Below are positions 44,701 through 56,578 of a DNA stretch of 64,000 bases, piece by piece. The first letter of the stretch is position 1. Every line of letters starts with the position of its first letter. The DNA comes from Acestrorhynchus altus (lineage: Eukaryota > Chordata > Actinopteri > Characiformes > Acestrorhynchidae). Both the position numbers and the translations under genes were made by a program. The notes below the pieces were generated by a model. It ran no database searches. It was given only the letters and a program-made list of their open reading frames with translations, and was not told the origin of the DNA. The DNA lies in NCBI GenBank assembly GCA_034509495.1, contig CM067507.1, positions 28,320,892 to 28,384,891 of the forward strand, given 5' to 3'.

Positions 44701-44790
44701 AGAAAGGTATAAAGCCCCCCAGCCTTGTGCTGATGAACAATGGATTTACAAGTGAAGTGAATTGATAGAGCACCACTGAATTTCTTTAGG
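44690..44790 (+). repeat. tacactatatg-family MITE fragments
   Basis: 'ggtataaagccccccagccttgtgctg' is the core of the family. A further scrap, 'cctattggcatcatgtctaatgccagg', is at about 44230-44260. Confidence 0.6.
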
Positions 44791-45044
44791 ATAAACTGGA
44801 AAGGCATTGTGATGCCAAACCAACCATCCAACATTACATTTACATTTACAAGTTATTTAGCAGGCATCCTTTGCCAAAGAGTAGATGTTATTGTTTTAAT
44901 TATTGTAATATTGATATAGTTGATTTTAGAAGTGTCTTCAAAACTTTTGATATACATATTCAGCTTCCAAAGCAGGAATTCTACTTCTAGTCAGGAAGTC
45001 TAGTTAGATCTTTTTTCTGCATTTTTTATTTTGTTTTTTGTTTT

Positions 45045-45410
45045 TTAAGTGCCAATAACAGGCACACGCCTCCTCCGACACATGTGAACCCAGCCAGCAC
45101 CACGTTTCGACCTGATGCCATTGCATCATTGCTTGGAACTCAACAAGCTTGGAGGAATGCAAAAAAAATGCTGGGTCCCCAGCTCTGTTACAACAGTAAA
45201 CAGACACTTGTGCCAACCAACATCGCACTGGATGTGATGTATTAAGAGAGCGCCATCTACACAACCAAAGACAGCATGACCAATTTTGCTCTCTCAAACT
45301 CTGGCTGCTGATGGCAAGCCGCATGACACGGAATTCAAACCTGCAATCCTTAGATCATAGTGAACCTCAATCTCGAACGCTGAGCCACTCAGAGCAGCCA
45401 TGCCTGTATT
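45045..45410 (-). repeat. tRNA-derived SINE of the 'cacatgcctcctccgacacatg' family, copy 3 (fullest)
   Basis: On the minus strand the head has a B-box-like 'ttgcaggtttgaattcc' near 45330-45350. The body then reads as the complement of 'aggcacacgcctcctccgacacatgtgaacccagccagcacc' and 'agacacttgtgccaaccaacatcgc'. Confidence 0.78.
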
Positions 45411-45946
45411 TTCAAAGGTGTATCTCTGTTGGGTAGACAGTGGCAACTGTGTCTTCCTCGGCCTGACCGCAACAACCCTGAGTTGACATGGAACACCAGA
45501 CGTCTTAAAGAAATTGTTAGCAATGCTGTCTATCATCAAGCAGTTCACAAACCATAAACACAAACAGCGCTGGCATTTAAACTGGATCACTGAATTAATG
45601 CTACATTTACTGGCATGTGCTCATCAGCATGCAGTGCTTCAGGCTAAATGGGCTCAGTGAGAGACCCGGCAGATGGACTAATCTACTCAAAATATAGTGA
45701 AAAATAGTCAAAGCCTGTTTCACAGAGTGTGCCTGCACATGGTGTGGTAGCCTAGTTTTACACACTTTCAAGTTGCATTTGGACTTCATGGCATTTCTGA
45801 CATGTACGCCTGCTAAGCAAGAAAATGTAAGCACATGATAATTGACATATGAAAAATAAATGTATATAGTCTATCCAGGATTTCTGGAGCTGGGGCAATA
45901 CCTATCACAAAACATCAGAAGCATGTAAAGTAGTCTAATCTGTACT

Positions 45947-46261
45947 AGGGCTGAAACACTCAGTATGATTAAGATAAAGGGAAAAATATGATATGATGCA
46001 CTAAAACCTTAACAAAGTACAATGTTAAAGTATCAATATTCAAGTGTACCACCAAAAACACAGCAAGTTTCTGCAACACAATTTGAACAAGACACCCCTC
46101 TGGAAAGCAAACCATTTCCCTACAACTGACCTACTTAAAGTCTTTTTTGGATTGCACACAGATTGCATAAGAGAAGTGATATTATGATATAGCCATTTTT
46201 TATATCTTGTACAAAATGTGTCTTGATATATTGATATTAAGGATATATTGCCCAGCCCCAA
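45947..46261. mobile_element. hAT-type non-autonomous element with near-perfect 8-bp target duplication
   Basis: The left end agggctgaaacactc and the right end gatatattgcccagcccca are inverted 'ggggctg' termini. The flanks tctgtact (45939-45946) and cctgtact (46262-46269) match at seven of eight positions. It is 315 bp, AT-rich, with no ORF. Confidence 0.72.
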
Positions 46262-46549
46262 CCTGTACTCAAGTAAAGGAATTTTTACGTTTGTGAAACA
46301 ATGATTCAAGTAAAGTACAGAAAAAATTCAAAAGTACGAGCACATCCAGTATTTATCAGTAGAGGTTGTCAGATGTACTCCGTTCTATTTCTGGTTCAGC
46401 TTTAGTCCAACATTACCTGATAAACCAATCCAAAGCTAAAGATGTGGCCAATCACAACCTGTACAGATGCAGTCACTAACCTAACAGAATGTAACTAAAC
46501 ACAAAAACAGTTTAAAATGTTACTTTTAATATAATATAACTGAATACAT

Positions 46550-46795
46550 GTAAATTAATATTCTCAAAAACTGTTGTGGACACCCTTTATAATGAATTAA
46601 TCTAAGTTGTACCCATTGCTGACACAGATGTGCAAATTCACACACAGCTTTTAGTAGTCCCTGTAGAGACGTACTGTCAATAGAATAGGACTCTCTGGAA
46701 CAGATTAATATGAGCCTACTGGCATCATGCCTAATGAAAGGCATGGGCCAGGGGGGTATAAAGCCTCTCATCATTGATCTGTGGAACTGTGTAGC
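46550..46795 (+). repeat. tacactatatg-family MITE-like element, copy 8 (left part)
   Basis: It contains 'gtggacaccctttataatgaattaatc', 'attgctgacacagatgtgcaaattcaca', 'tactggcatcatgcctaatg' and 'gtataaagcctctcatcattgatctgtggaac'. The right part is missing. Confidence 0.8.
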
Positions 46796-47049
46796 AATTT
46801 AGTGTTGCTACCTGTTTTCCAATAACATGATGGGTGTTGATGGGCTGCTCTTCAGTGATACAAATATCAAAAATCCTGAGCAACTGCTGTTTTTTTTTTA
46901 CCACATTGTAGCTTTGAGTACGGCTGGCCAGGGGTATCACGAGTGGGCTGGATACATGTACATTTTGGGGTAGTAAAAATAATGAGTCAAGATTAGCCCA
47001 TTTAATAGACCTATTTTGGTTATGTCACTGCATACATTTTGTTATATAT

Positions 47050-47084
47050 TATTATTATTATTTATTTATTTATTTATTTATTTT
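47050..47084 (+). repeat. (TTA)n(TTTA)n microsatellite
   Basis: A short run of TTA and then TTTA units. Confidence 0.9.
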
Positions 47085-47569
47085 TTATATTATTCTGGGG
47101 TACCTTTAATTATGAATTATAACTGTTTTTAATGATTTATGTCAATTCTGATATCATTACGGTAAAACTGGCCATAGTAATGGAAGTGAGGAACTGGTAA
47201 CACTGCATTTCTTAAACTACAAGCTGTTTATTCATGCCCTATGCAGTGCATCCTGTGCATTAACCACATCCTTCTTCCCTCATTGAAGCCCCTCCCTGTC
47301 TTTCAATGTGTCTGGTGAATCCAGTGTCTGAAAACTGCTGCCTTTCTTCTGCCCTCCTCCCTCTGCCTTACAACCATGTCATACCAGACACACTGACTCA
47401 CTAATGTACAAACCTAGACACACACTTCCATTACAGATCACCATTGTGTGTAAGTCTTTGATGTTAAGATCCCTCAGCAAAAGCTCTTCAGGAAATTATC
47501 ATCATTATTCACCTTCTTTAAATAATAAAAAAACAACATTAATATGCACTCAAATACACAGATACACAG

Positions 47570-47815
47570 GCAGCAGAGGCCTGGTGGTTTGGAAATCAGC
47601 CTTGTGACTGGAAGGTTGCCGGTTCGAATCCCTGAACTGGCAGGAAGTGCTCTTGAGCAAGGCACTCAACTCCCCAGATGCTCCCTGGATGGCGAAGGGC
47701 ACGGTGCCACTACAGTGTGTGTGTGGATGGGTAAAATGCAGAGGACGAATTCTCCTGTTTGCCAAACACAGTGGGTCTATGAGCGCCATTAACTTAGATG
47801 TGTATTAAATGCCAT
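47570..47815 (+). repeat. tRNA-derived SINE (second family)
   Basis: A-box-like 'ggcctggtggtttgg' and B-box-like 'gccggttcgaatccc' (about 47619-47633), then 'ggcaggaagtgctcttgagcaaggcactcaactcccc' and 'aaaatgcagaggacgaattctcctg'. These are the standard blocks of an abundant otophysan SINE. Confidence 0.85.
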
Positions 47816-48464
47816 TTTTCAATTAAATAGGCTAGGTTTAGTGGATTTTTGGCCTTATTTAGACATCAATATGATAACTTCTTACATTCCAGAAACAGAG
47901 CAGCTTAATCACCACCTTTCTGAATGTCTTAAGAAACATCAAAGCATTTTCGCAGCATTTCTGCAGAAGACAGGGTCAGGACTGTGTGCTTCTATTTTTA
48001 ATATGCTCTAATCTGCTTTTTGGACCTAAGCTTCATTAACGCCTGTTCCAGTGATCAATCTGTAAACAGAAGCAAGGCCAACAATCGAGTAACTCCACAA
48101 GAAGGTGTAAAGAAGATGGATGACAAAAATACTGAAACTATTTGTAGATGGCCATGCTGGCTGTGCAGAGGGGAAGAGGAAAGGTGTGACTGAAGGTGTG
48201 ATTTGAGTTATAGCAGCAGTTCAGTGCAGCAAGCGAGGGTATAAACAGAATGAGTGTCCCGCTCTAACAGAGGCCAGGCCACAGTCAGGCAGCTACTACA
48301 CCATTACAGAGGTCAAGCATAACCGTGCTGATAACACATGTACACCTTTTCTTCAGTGGGTGCTAGGGATAGACAAAAATCTTACCATGATATATTTCAG
48401 ATGAATGGTGACATTCAATGATGTATGACACAACATATAATGTGAAAAGTGTTTCCTGATCATA

Positions 48465-48472
48465 TCACATAT
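48465..48472. repeat. Left target-site duplication of the hAT element
   Basis: tcacatat, identical to 49582-49589 on the other side of the element. Confidence 0.93.
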
Positions 48473-49581
48473 TAGGGATGTGACGAAGTTCGAGTTCGAA
48501 TTCGAAGACATTCGAACTTCGACTATTTTTAGCAGATTCGAATTCGACGGTTGTTTTAGGGCCAGTTTTCCTCGAATGCGGATTTGAAATCGCCGCCGGT
48601 ATATAAAACAGAACCGTTCATACCGTCAGGACCGGACAGAGCGACACAGACACAGATATAAACACAGCACTTTAATGGGACAAATGCGTTTAACAGAGTC
48701 AAACAGTCCAGATTAATAACAGACAGGAGAGACAGAACCAGACTGGAGAGACGGAGTCGAAAAACAGGTGAAGATCAAAAACCGGCAGAATAAACACAGG
48801 ACGAAACGAAAAGCAGGATCAGAAACGGAACCGGCTCAAACAGACAGACTGATAACGATAAACCTGAGCAGCGCTGAGGCTGCGAGGCAAAGCTAGACAC
48901 TGAACAGGTTTAAAGACTGGATTAAAGTCTCTCCGGACCAGGTGAGTACAATCAGAACTCCGGTGATCGGGAACGTGAGTGAGTCACATGATCAGTCAGG
49001 TTACAAACTGAAGGATTCTGGGAATTGGAGTCCGGAGAGACTGAGGGGTTCAGGACACATACAGGTTGATTTCCGGCCTGGAGGTCATCTTTTAGAGACC
49101 GACAATGTTCATCTGAATTTAATGGTGAATGTTGTTTACTTTATACTTCAGCTTTACATAAATAAATAAAGAAAATGGCCGAATGTGGTAAGAAAACAAG
49201 TGTAAAACAAAACAGTAGTAAACATGAACAGTTCTACACTACTAATTGAGATATGTCTTCTTTGTGTAAAAATGCATAATTAGTTAATTACATGAAAATA
49301 AATGATTGATCATTTTATGATTCAGTGTCATTTATACAGCATGATGAATTGTTTACGGTACACCGTGAGTCTGTGACTTCCTGTGGCTGATGTTTACCTG
49401 TTTAAGCATTATGTATTTGTGTTGAAAAAATACAAAAATATAAGCACAAATGGGCGTATTGGGGTTTATCGGGTGTTCTTGGCCCCAAGTTTACCAAAAC
49501 CACATTCGCATTCGATGGATTTGTAGCTAAAAAATTAGAATCCAACGAATGTAGATTTTCCTCAGCTCCGTCACATCCCTA
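48473..49581. mobile_element. hAT transposon derivative, non-autonomous, with perfect 8-bp target duplication
   Basis: The termini tagggatgtgacgaag and the complement of the right end (tagggatgtgacggag) form inverted repeats, flanked by the identical octamer tcacatat on both sides. This is diagnostic for hAT transposition. Subterminal regions are packed with ttcgaa-type words (ttcgagttcgaattcg), likely transposase-binding sites. The inner part is GC-richer and has a TATA-like tatataaaa at 48600-48608 and a consensus splice donor ccag/gtgagt at 48941. It looks like the promoter and first exon of a lost autonomous element. No transposase ORF is left; the longest ORF is 75 codons. Confidence 0.93.
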
Positions 49582-49589
49582 TCACATAT
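49582..49589. repeat. Right target-site duplication of the hAT element
   Basis: tcacatat, identical to 48465-48472. Confidence 0.93.
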
Positions 49590-49857
49590 ATCAGAATGCA
49601 TTTTTGTTTGAATTGATGTAATGTGACATATTTTACATGGAAATAACTATAACAGTATTTGATTAGCAGTTACTGGTGCATTTTGTCAGTTTCACTATAG
49701 TGCGAAACCTGCATTGTTAAAATGTCTTGTGTTATTTAAGCCTCAAGGATAGACTGCTGATGCCCAGACTTTTCATTTACAATACCTACCAATGCTGTTT
49801 ATTAAAATTGCTGTTCTGGACTAGCATTACAAAGAGCTATAAATCTGCCTGAAAATG

Positions 49858-50175
49858 GACAAAAGTATTGGGACATTTGTTCGCTCACTGCTTCTTATAA
49901 AAAAAAAAAGCCTCTTCTGCTTTTGTTGTCATAACCATCTATATCGTCAACAGAAGACTCTTATTAGGGCATTGATATGAGCATTAGTGAGGTCAGGATG
50001 TTGGATAATGACCACCGTACCTCATCCTCAACTGATACCAATATTACTGGATGGAGCACCATCATTCCAGGGAACACAGATCCACTGCTCCACAGATTAA
50101 TGCTGGGGGCTTTACACCCCTCTAGCTCATTCTTTCCATCAAACATGGTACCAATAATGCATGAGTTTTAAAAAA
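49858..50175 (-). repeat. tacactatatg-family MITE-like element, copy 9 (reverse)
   Basis: It starts 'aatggacaaaagtattgggaca'. Then come 'gagcattagtgaggtcaggatgttggataatgacc', 'ggatggagcaccatcattccagggaacacagatccactgctcc' and 'aatgctgggggctttacacccctc'. Confidence 0.84.
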
Positions 50176-50734
50176 ACATCTAACTTTTTATGTGACACCA
50201 GTGTTTCTGACATCATCATACATCTTACTTGCAATATAATAGCCATTCAATACTATTCAATACTGTTCAATAAATCAACACTTCCTGTGCTGCCAAGGTG
50301 TGAAGATGATTGCACAATCTTACAAACAGTGTACTTTTAGGAGAATAAACCCGAACAAACCTGTTCAGGTGAAAACAGGCTATAGTCTGGATTATAAAGC
50401 ATAAATCTTTTAGCACAGATATAAATATTATACCTATAAGATTCATTGTTCTTGTAAGCTTCACTGTCAAATTAAGCCATATATCTGAATTCCATTCTAA
50501 TGTTTCACCTCATTCATCCTACCTAGTGTTGTTGTGAATGTACTTTTTAATGGCTAATTTTTATAATTATAATTGTGCTTAATAAACTCAGGAGTGAACC
50601 AAAGAGACAGATCTAGTATTGTTTTTGCACTGTACGGAAGAACGTGCTAACCAAAATTTGTTTCCATGCAAACTTCATCTTTTGGGTTCAGTATTCGACA
50701 TTCAAAGAGACCTGTAAAGTCTCATCACTGTCTG

Positions 50735-50860
50735 ATTTACATTTAAATTTATGGCTTTGGGCAGACACCCTCATCCACAGCGACTAAAGTCTGATACAGC
50801 AATAGATAGACTTTGGGTCCAGGGGTAATATTTGCATTCCCACTGCTCTACTATTTCCAA
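50735..50860 (+). repeat. Fish SINE-type repeat ('atggctttgggcagacaccctcatccacagcgact')
   Basis: A diverged copy of the 'aaatttatggcatttggcagacgcccttatccagagcgac' element. It continues into 'gactttgggtccaggggt'. Confidence 0.65.
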
Positions 50861-52303
50861 CAACCTCTTCACGCCTTCTGAGAGAGTGATAGTAGTGTGA
50901 GATGCAGTGTTTCATAACTGTGACTAGCAGTTGGGGCTCAGTGCAGTAGTCACTACCAGATCCCATGTTGCATATTAACCCCTTAGTAATCTAAGATCTC
51001 TCAGACACACCACTCCAGTCAATATCTAATTCCATCCCACTCTAACACACGTCAATAATGAGACCTGTTCTAAGGCAAACAGGGCTCCAGTCAGCTCATA
51101 AATCTGCTCTTTAAAGTGCCCAGTAAAGACAGAAGTAAACAGTAACTTTCTGTTAACATCCATTTAAGGGTGACTTGCAGGTTGAACTTTGGTTAACTAG
51201 GGCCACAGTTCTATTCACAGCAGTGGGAAAGTAAATACCTCCTGACTATTAAGAGACTATTAAAGAGATTTAATCCTTGCAGCAGATTTTTAAAGCATAA
51301 GCGTTTTAAAGAATAAGCGTTGAGTCTTGGCCTTTGATTTTCAACACAGAGAATTTCTCAGAAAAGATATGTCCTGCATGCTGACTGGTAGCCTTAGAAG
51401 CAGTGGGTCAGATCCATTCTTTAGCAAATCAAGCTCCATGACATAGTCAGTAATGGTTTTGATATACTAAAAGACTTCATTCCTCATTCCTGTGACTTTT
51501 TACATTCCTCATTCCTGAAGTCTTTTCAGTGTAATTAATCTTCAGTGTAATAATAACACTTGGAGCATAATAGGTTGAAGGTCTCAAATAACCTAAATTC
51601 ACAATTGCTTTCTAATTAGGTTAATGTTGGTCTTGTGGGCACATAATATTCATCTACAAAGTAGGTCTTATGAATAATTTGGGAATGTCTGCATATGGTT
51701 CAGTGTGATTTCCCTCCTTTAGATGGAGGGCAAATACAACAAATCGAGTGCTACTAGATTTGGGTGAACTTTCCATTCAGTGTCACTTGTCTCGTCCAAA
51801 TATTTTATTAAAATGTGCTGCTGCTTGAACAGTTTCAATATCTTTGAGACTGAGACACTGAGTGAGTGAAAGTGTGGGAGAGTAAATGGACACCCCCACT
51901 AGCTTCCACCAACACAACATTTTATTCAGGTACATTTTAAACGGTTTCAAATATTTATTTATTTTGAGTTAACTTACTTGTGACCTTGTTGTTTCTTTAG
52001 GTTCATCCTGCCATCATGTTCATCAGTTATACAAAGTAGAAAACATTGATACATAACATTAGATCACAACACAGCTTGATCTTTTGATCAAATTTCTCCC
52101 TGATTCCCACAATCAATCATTAGTAAGCTGAACAGATTTAAACAATTCTGTTTGAGCTATGCTGTTTACTTCAGCCTTACAAGCTTTACAACTATTGCAT
52201 CTAAATAAATTATAATACTGTGAAAATGTTTTTTGGTCATTACATTTAAAGTGATAAACTTCAAGTTTTTTTGTTTTAAAGTTGATACTATGATTAGTCA
52301 TCA

Positions 52304-52331
52304 ATTAAAAAAAAAAAAAAAAAAAAAAAAA
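52304..52331 (+). repeat. Poly-A tract
   Basis: An A run of about 26 bases. No obvious retroelement body is seen directly to its left. Confidence 0.93.
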
Positions 52332-54004
52332 CAACTTTCTAATATTTTGAGATTCTAGATTTCTGGTTTTCATGAGCAATAAGAGAGTAAAAAAAGCTAG
52401 AAAAGACACTTTACATATAATGAATATAAAATATGTCAGAAACTGTGATCACGAATGAGATTTTTTTAGATGCACTAGTATTAAACCAGCCAGTAAAAGG
52501 AGAACTTATGAGGATTTTGTTTCTGTGAGCCCTGTGTAAACGTAAATTTCCCAAACCAAAGGCAAAAATTTAAGAGATGAAATAACTTAAACTTATAAAC
52601 TTAAAAAAAATCTCTTACTTATTAGTTCTGCGATTGCTTAAATGATCTCCCTAAGATATAAAACTGAAAAAGTTTTCGGGGAGATAAAGATGAATAATAA
52701 GTGAAGCGCAGTTGGGCACCATTTGTTCGAACACCATTAGCCAACATCAAGTCTTCAGATCATAAACAGCTTCTGGATTTAATGACAAAAACAGCTTGCA
52801 GGCCTTAAGCCCTTGACCTGGAGAGGCCACATCATGCAATAGATGACAAGATTTAAAGGGGAAGCCAGAATGCTGACAGAAGAACCTTGACCGCACTTTG
52901 ATGGTTGAGCTACACTTTTGTAATGATGCTCAAATCTGAGAAGATAAACGTCACAATAAGGCATATCTCTCACCTGCTCTGAATCTAACCTGTCAAGATG
53001 AAATGCACGAACAATAGGGATGCTGTTATTTTAAGCAGCACACCTAAAACGTGTGACGTGTATGTCTGATGGATGTTCGTGGCTCTGTCTGAACAATGCC
53101 ATCATGACAATGAGGATGTTTTACTCGTTGTATTCAAGGTGTGAATGTGTGTATATTTTCTAAACAGTGACATCCTGTCAGCAACAGCAGTGAATTATCT
53201 GAAGATGACAAGTTGCATCTCAGCAGCACCAAATGTATTTTAGGAACATGCAATACACCTAAAATAAACAAATAATGAAAGTAAAGCCTACATATCTCCA
53301 ATGAATCAAATGCATCCTTTTGAGATGACTAAATCCTTGCCCACTTGTTTACATTTAGAAATCACATTTTTCATGGATGAGGCTGGCAGAAGGAGGCAGA
53401 ACCTGTCACCATGTGGGAGCGAAGGCAACATCTGCTCATCAAATATGGTTCATTTCCTTCTACCTACCTCTCCATACACTGTTCTGTTTACACCATTACA
53501 GAGTATTGTGAATGAGGGGCTCTAAAAGAATATAGTTTGAGATAGTAAAACATGAATTGCCTTTCCAAGGATGCTTTTTTTATATAACTGTGCCACAGAC
53601 CTCTCTATGGCAACGCTGCATGAGGGTTTCACACCACATTTGTGCTCTCAGTTGTCATTTCTGGCCTGGAAGTGAAGGGGCGCTCAGAGACATCAGAGAT
53701 GCAATGATGTGTAGTTTTTTTGTACAAGCAGGTGACCTGGAGCGCTGTAGCTTTCAAATAGTGTCCCAGGAGCTCTTTTCAGAGTCCTCAGGGAAGCCCT
53801 TAAAGCACGAGGAACTTTCAAAACTGCTCTCAAGGACTCATCATACAAATTGGCTTCAAAGGTAACATTGCATGAAGGGATTGGTTCCACTACTATTAAT
53901 TGTCTTGTGTCATGGTGCACCTAGGAGACAGTGAGCTACAGAAACAAGACAACATCAAGGATTTATTGTTATAAATTGAAGCAGGATTATCCAAGAATTG
54001 TCAT

Positions 54005-54335
54005 TACGTGCTCGTGGGCTCCCCCTACAGTTGGAAATGTAATTTTAGCCACCCCTAAAAGTTGCTTTACACATGCTTTTCTGGAGAAGCTGAGATACTG
54101 AACTGTCACTGGCAGAGAAATATTACATGGTTTTACACAAATATGACAAACATGACAGGTTACACAGCATTATGCAACTTTCTGCCTGCTTTACCAGAAT
54201 TGCATAGTGCAGCTAGCAGCATGAAGAGCTCAGAATAGGAACGAAAGAGACTCTATTCTACTTATTACATGCCAGTGGAGTATCAAATAGATTTAGAAGC
54301 AGTTATTTTGTAGTAAACATGCTACATAATGTTGC
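54005..54335 (+). repeat. Unclassified repeat, copy B
   Basis: Partner of 38400-38720: 'gggctccccctacagttggaa', 'cttttctggagaagctgagat', 'ctgcctgctttaccagaattgcatagtgcagctagcagcatgaag' and 'aaacatgctacataatg'. The copies are strongly diverged but collinear. Confidence 0.65.
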
Positions 54336-55101
54336 CAAACGTTTCTGATTATTTACTGATTAATTGTAAATGAAGTGTACTATCTCACTCCCAATTTAGA
54401 CTTTTTGAACCCTGTAACTGAGTGGATATTTGGACACCTAAAAATAAACACTGAAGTTCTACCATGATTCAAGGTCATTATTATGGTACGACTCCAAATT
54501 ATTTTACAAACTATAATGAATTCACAAATGTGACCAGAGAACCTCTTTACTTGGTAATGATGCAAAGACATTAATGGATGTTATGAAAATATGCTTTTTC
54601 AGTGCCTACCCAACACACCAACTATAAGCCATGACAACCCTATCTTTGTTTTTGTGGGCTGCAGAAAGAAATGGGATTCAACACACCATTCAGGGTTGGC
54701 CCCCTTTCCTACATCACAGGGATACACAGCTCCCCATAGCTCCTTCCATGGCTTAAGAAGTACCTTAGTGAAAAGTGTGTGCCATTTTTGCAAGCCATGC
54801 ATCCACTAGCATTATGTCGATAATAAGAGCTAAGCATGGCCATTATGCTGCACAGACCAGCACTAATCACAATATTACCTCTACAAGCATTAGGAGGACA
54901 GAAGAGCTGAGTGGATAAAGTTAATTTTTGATGGCAGAGTCCCAGATACAGCCTTCAATAACATGGACATGTGTGCTAACCACGTTGTGTCTTACAGTAC
55001 AATGGTCAGTGCAACTTAGAACTGGCAAAACCTTTCCTATAAGAGGGATCAATTAACTGTCTGTGGAAAAATTGCAGATGAGGGATTGTTTTAGTTTCTT
55101 T

Positions 55102-55103
<2 letters not shown>

Positions 55104-55164
<61 letters not shown>

Positions 55165-55168
55165 TACA

Positions 55169-55207
<39 letters not shown>
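55104..55207 (+). repeat. (TAA)n followed by (TTA)n, self-complementary
   Basis: About 19 TAA units are followed after 'attacatat' by about 13 TTA units. The second array is the reverse complement of the first, so the strand can fold into one long AU-only hairpin. Confidence 0.96.
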
Positions 55208-55208
<1 letters not shown>

Positions 55209-55336
55209 TCTTTGGGCAATTAGAATTAACTAATGATGAGATAATACATTGTGTCTGGAAAGTTGGCACTTCTTGCTTTACTTCCACACTTTATATGAGT
55301 TTTTAAGTTGAATGCCTGACTCCCCCCTGCAGTACA

Positions 55337-55548
55337 TTTGGAACTGGAATGTTTTAAACTGGAATTAACTGAATAATTTGAACTAGAATGTTTTAAACTG
55401 GAATTAACTGGATAATTTGAACTGAAATGATTTAAACTGAAATTAACTGGATGATTTGAACTGGAATGATTTAAACTGAAATTAACTGGATGATTTGAAC
55501 TGAAATGATTTAAACTGAAATTAACTGGATGATTTGAACTGGAATGCC
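55337..55548 (+). repeat. 39-bp minisatellite, about 5.4 units
   Basis: Units start 'tttgaact' at 55337, 55377, 55416, 55455, 55494 and 55533, so the period is 39 bp with one 40-bp unit. Each unit has two sub-blocks, aactggaatgNttt and aaactgRaattaactgg. Because 39 is a multiple of three, the minus strand shows an open frame with a 13-residue repeat (NHSSSNHPVNFSL). I regard this as a by-product of the period. Confidence 0.93.
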
Positions 55549-56578
55549 CATACAAGTTCGATTTCTGACTTGAAATGTTGGGAGAGCACCAACACACTTC
55601 AAAATCCAAGATTTGAGGCTCATTAAATCAATGGTACACTCAGTTCTGTCTATAAACATGTTTCAGTGGAAAAATCCATTGTTCTCAACTGTTGTTGCTA
55701 ATATGCTAATCTGGGAGAATGATAACAATGATAACCTTGGATATAAAAAGTGAGATTCACTTTAAAACAAACAAAAGCAAAACAGTTGTTATAAACTCAA
55801 AAGTCCGTTTTTTTAGTCAGTTCTGTTCTCCAGTTGGACCTATAGAAATTAGCACTATTTTAATAATGCAAACACATAAATTAAAGCTACTTTCACAGAG
55901 ATTTAAGGTCACTATATAATGTGCTTGGCTGGCTTGTGCTCTTGATTTAGTAACTGTATTTGGCCTTTTAGTTCAAATGAGCTAAAAGCCAAACATAGAC
56001 AGTCTGAGATTTAGCCATTGTTGCATTTTCCTCTATGCCCCCTTCTGAGCTTAGAAGCCATAATTAATATACAAAAATCAGGTGTTTTTATATGACAAAT
56101 AACATAAACCCTGAAATAAAGTGTTTTTATTATTATACTCTTCATGACTGTCTTAAAGAATATGGGAAAACATAATAAGTTGGGAGCAAAATCAATTTCC
56201 TTTAAAATAATGTACCAAGTGAACAGAGGACTGTATTAGTCCCAGAAACAGTGAATTTTTAAATTACAAAATCAATACAGCTAAATCACCCTGTTCAGAC
56301 TGATGTGTCTCCATGTATGGATTCTCCTGATGACTGCGGTTATGTAGCAGGTCTTTAATTCAAAAAGTGTCAGTTCATTAAGGTCACTCTGCTGTGAATT
56401 TCCATCCAACAATGTTCCTAATCCTCAGTGACTGCACTGGAGTAGGATTCTAACTCTCTGAGTCCAATAGGAGCTTTGAAAAGTGGAGCTTAGTGAAGTG
56501 TGCAGAAAGTACAAGAAATGGAAAAGGTTCTATAATGGTCTCATGATAAAAAATTTATGACAGAGGAACCTTCAAACA

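Noticed and set aside
47619..47633. tRNA-like B boxes (also at 9307, 39177 and 57370)
   Set aside because: The downstream bodies match dispersed fish SINEs, and no complete acceptor stem or cloverleaf can be drawn, so they are not tRNA genes.
53557..53920. 102-codon plus and 75-codon minus ORFs as a possible gene
   Set aside because: No recognisable domain, no splice sites of note, and both strands open over the same GC-richer stretch. I cannot support a gene.
55104..55207. CRISPR-like or direct-repeat array
   Set aside because: A simple trinucleotide repeat with no spacers; this is eukaryotic nuclear DNA.
55226..55609. 127-codon ORF with a 13-residue repeat, as a repeat protein
   Set aside because: Fully explained by the 39-bp minisatellite; there is no coding context on either side.
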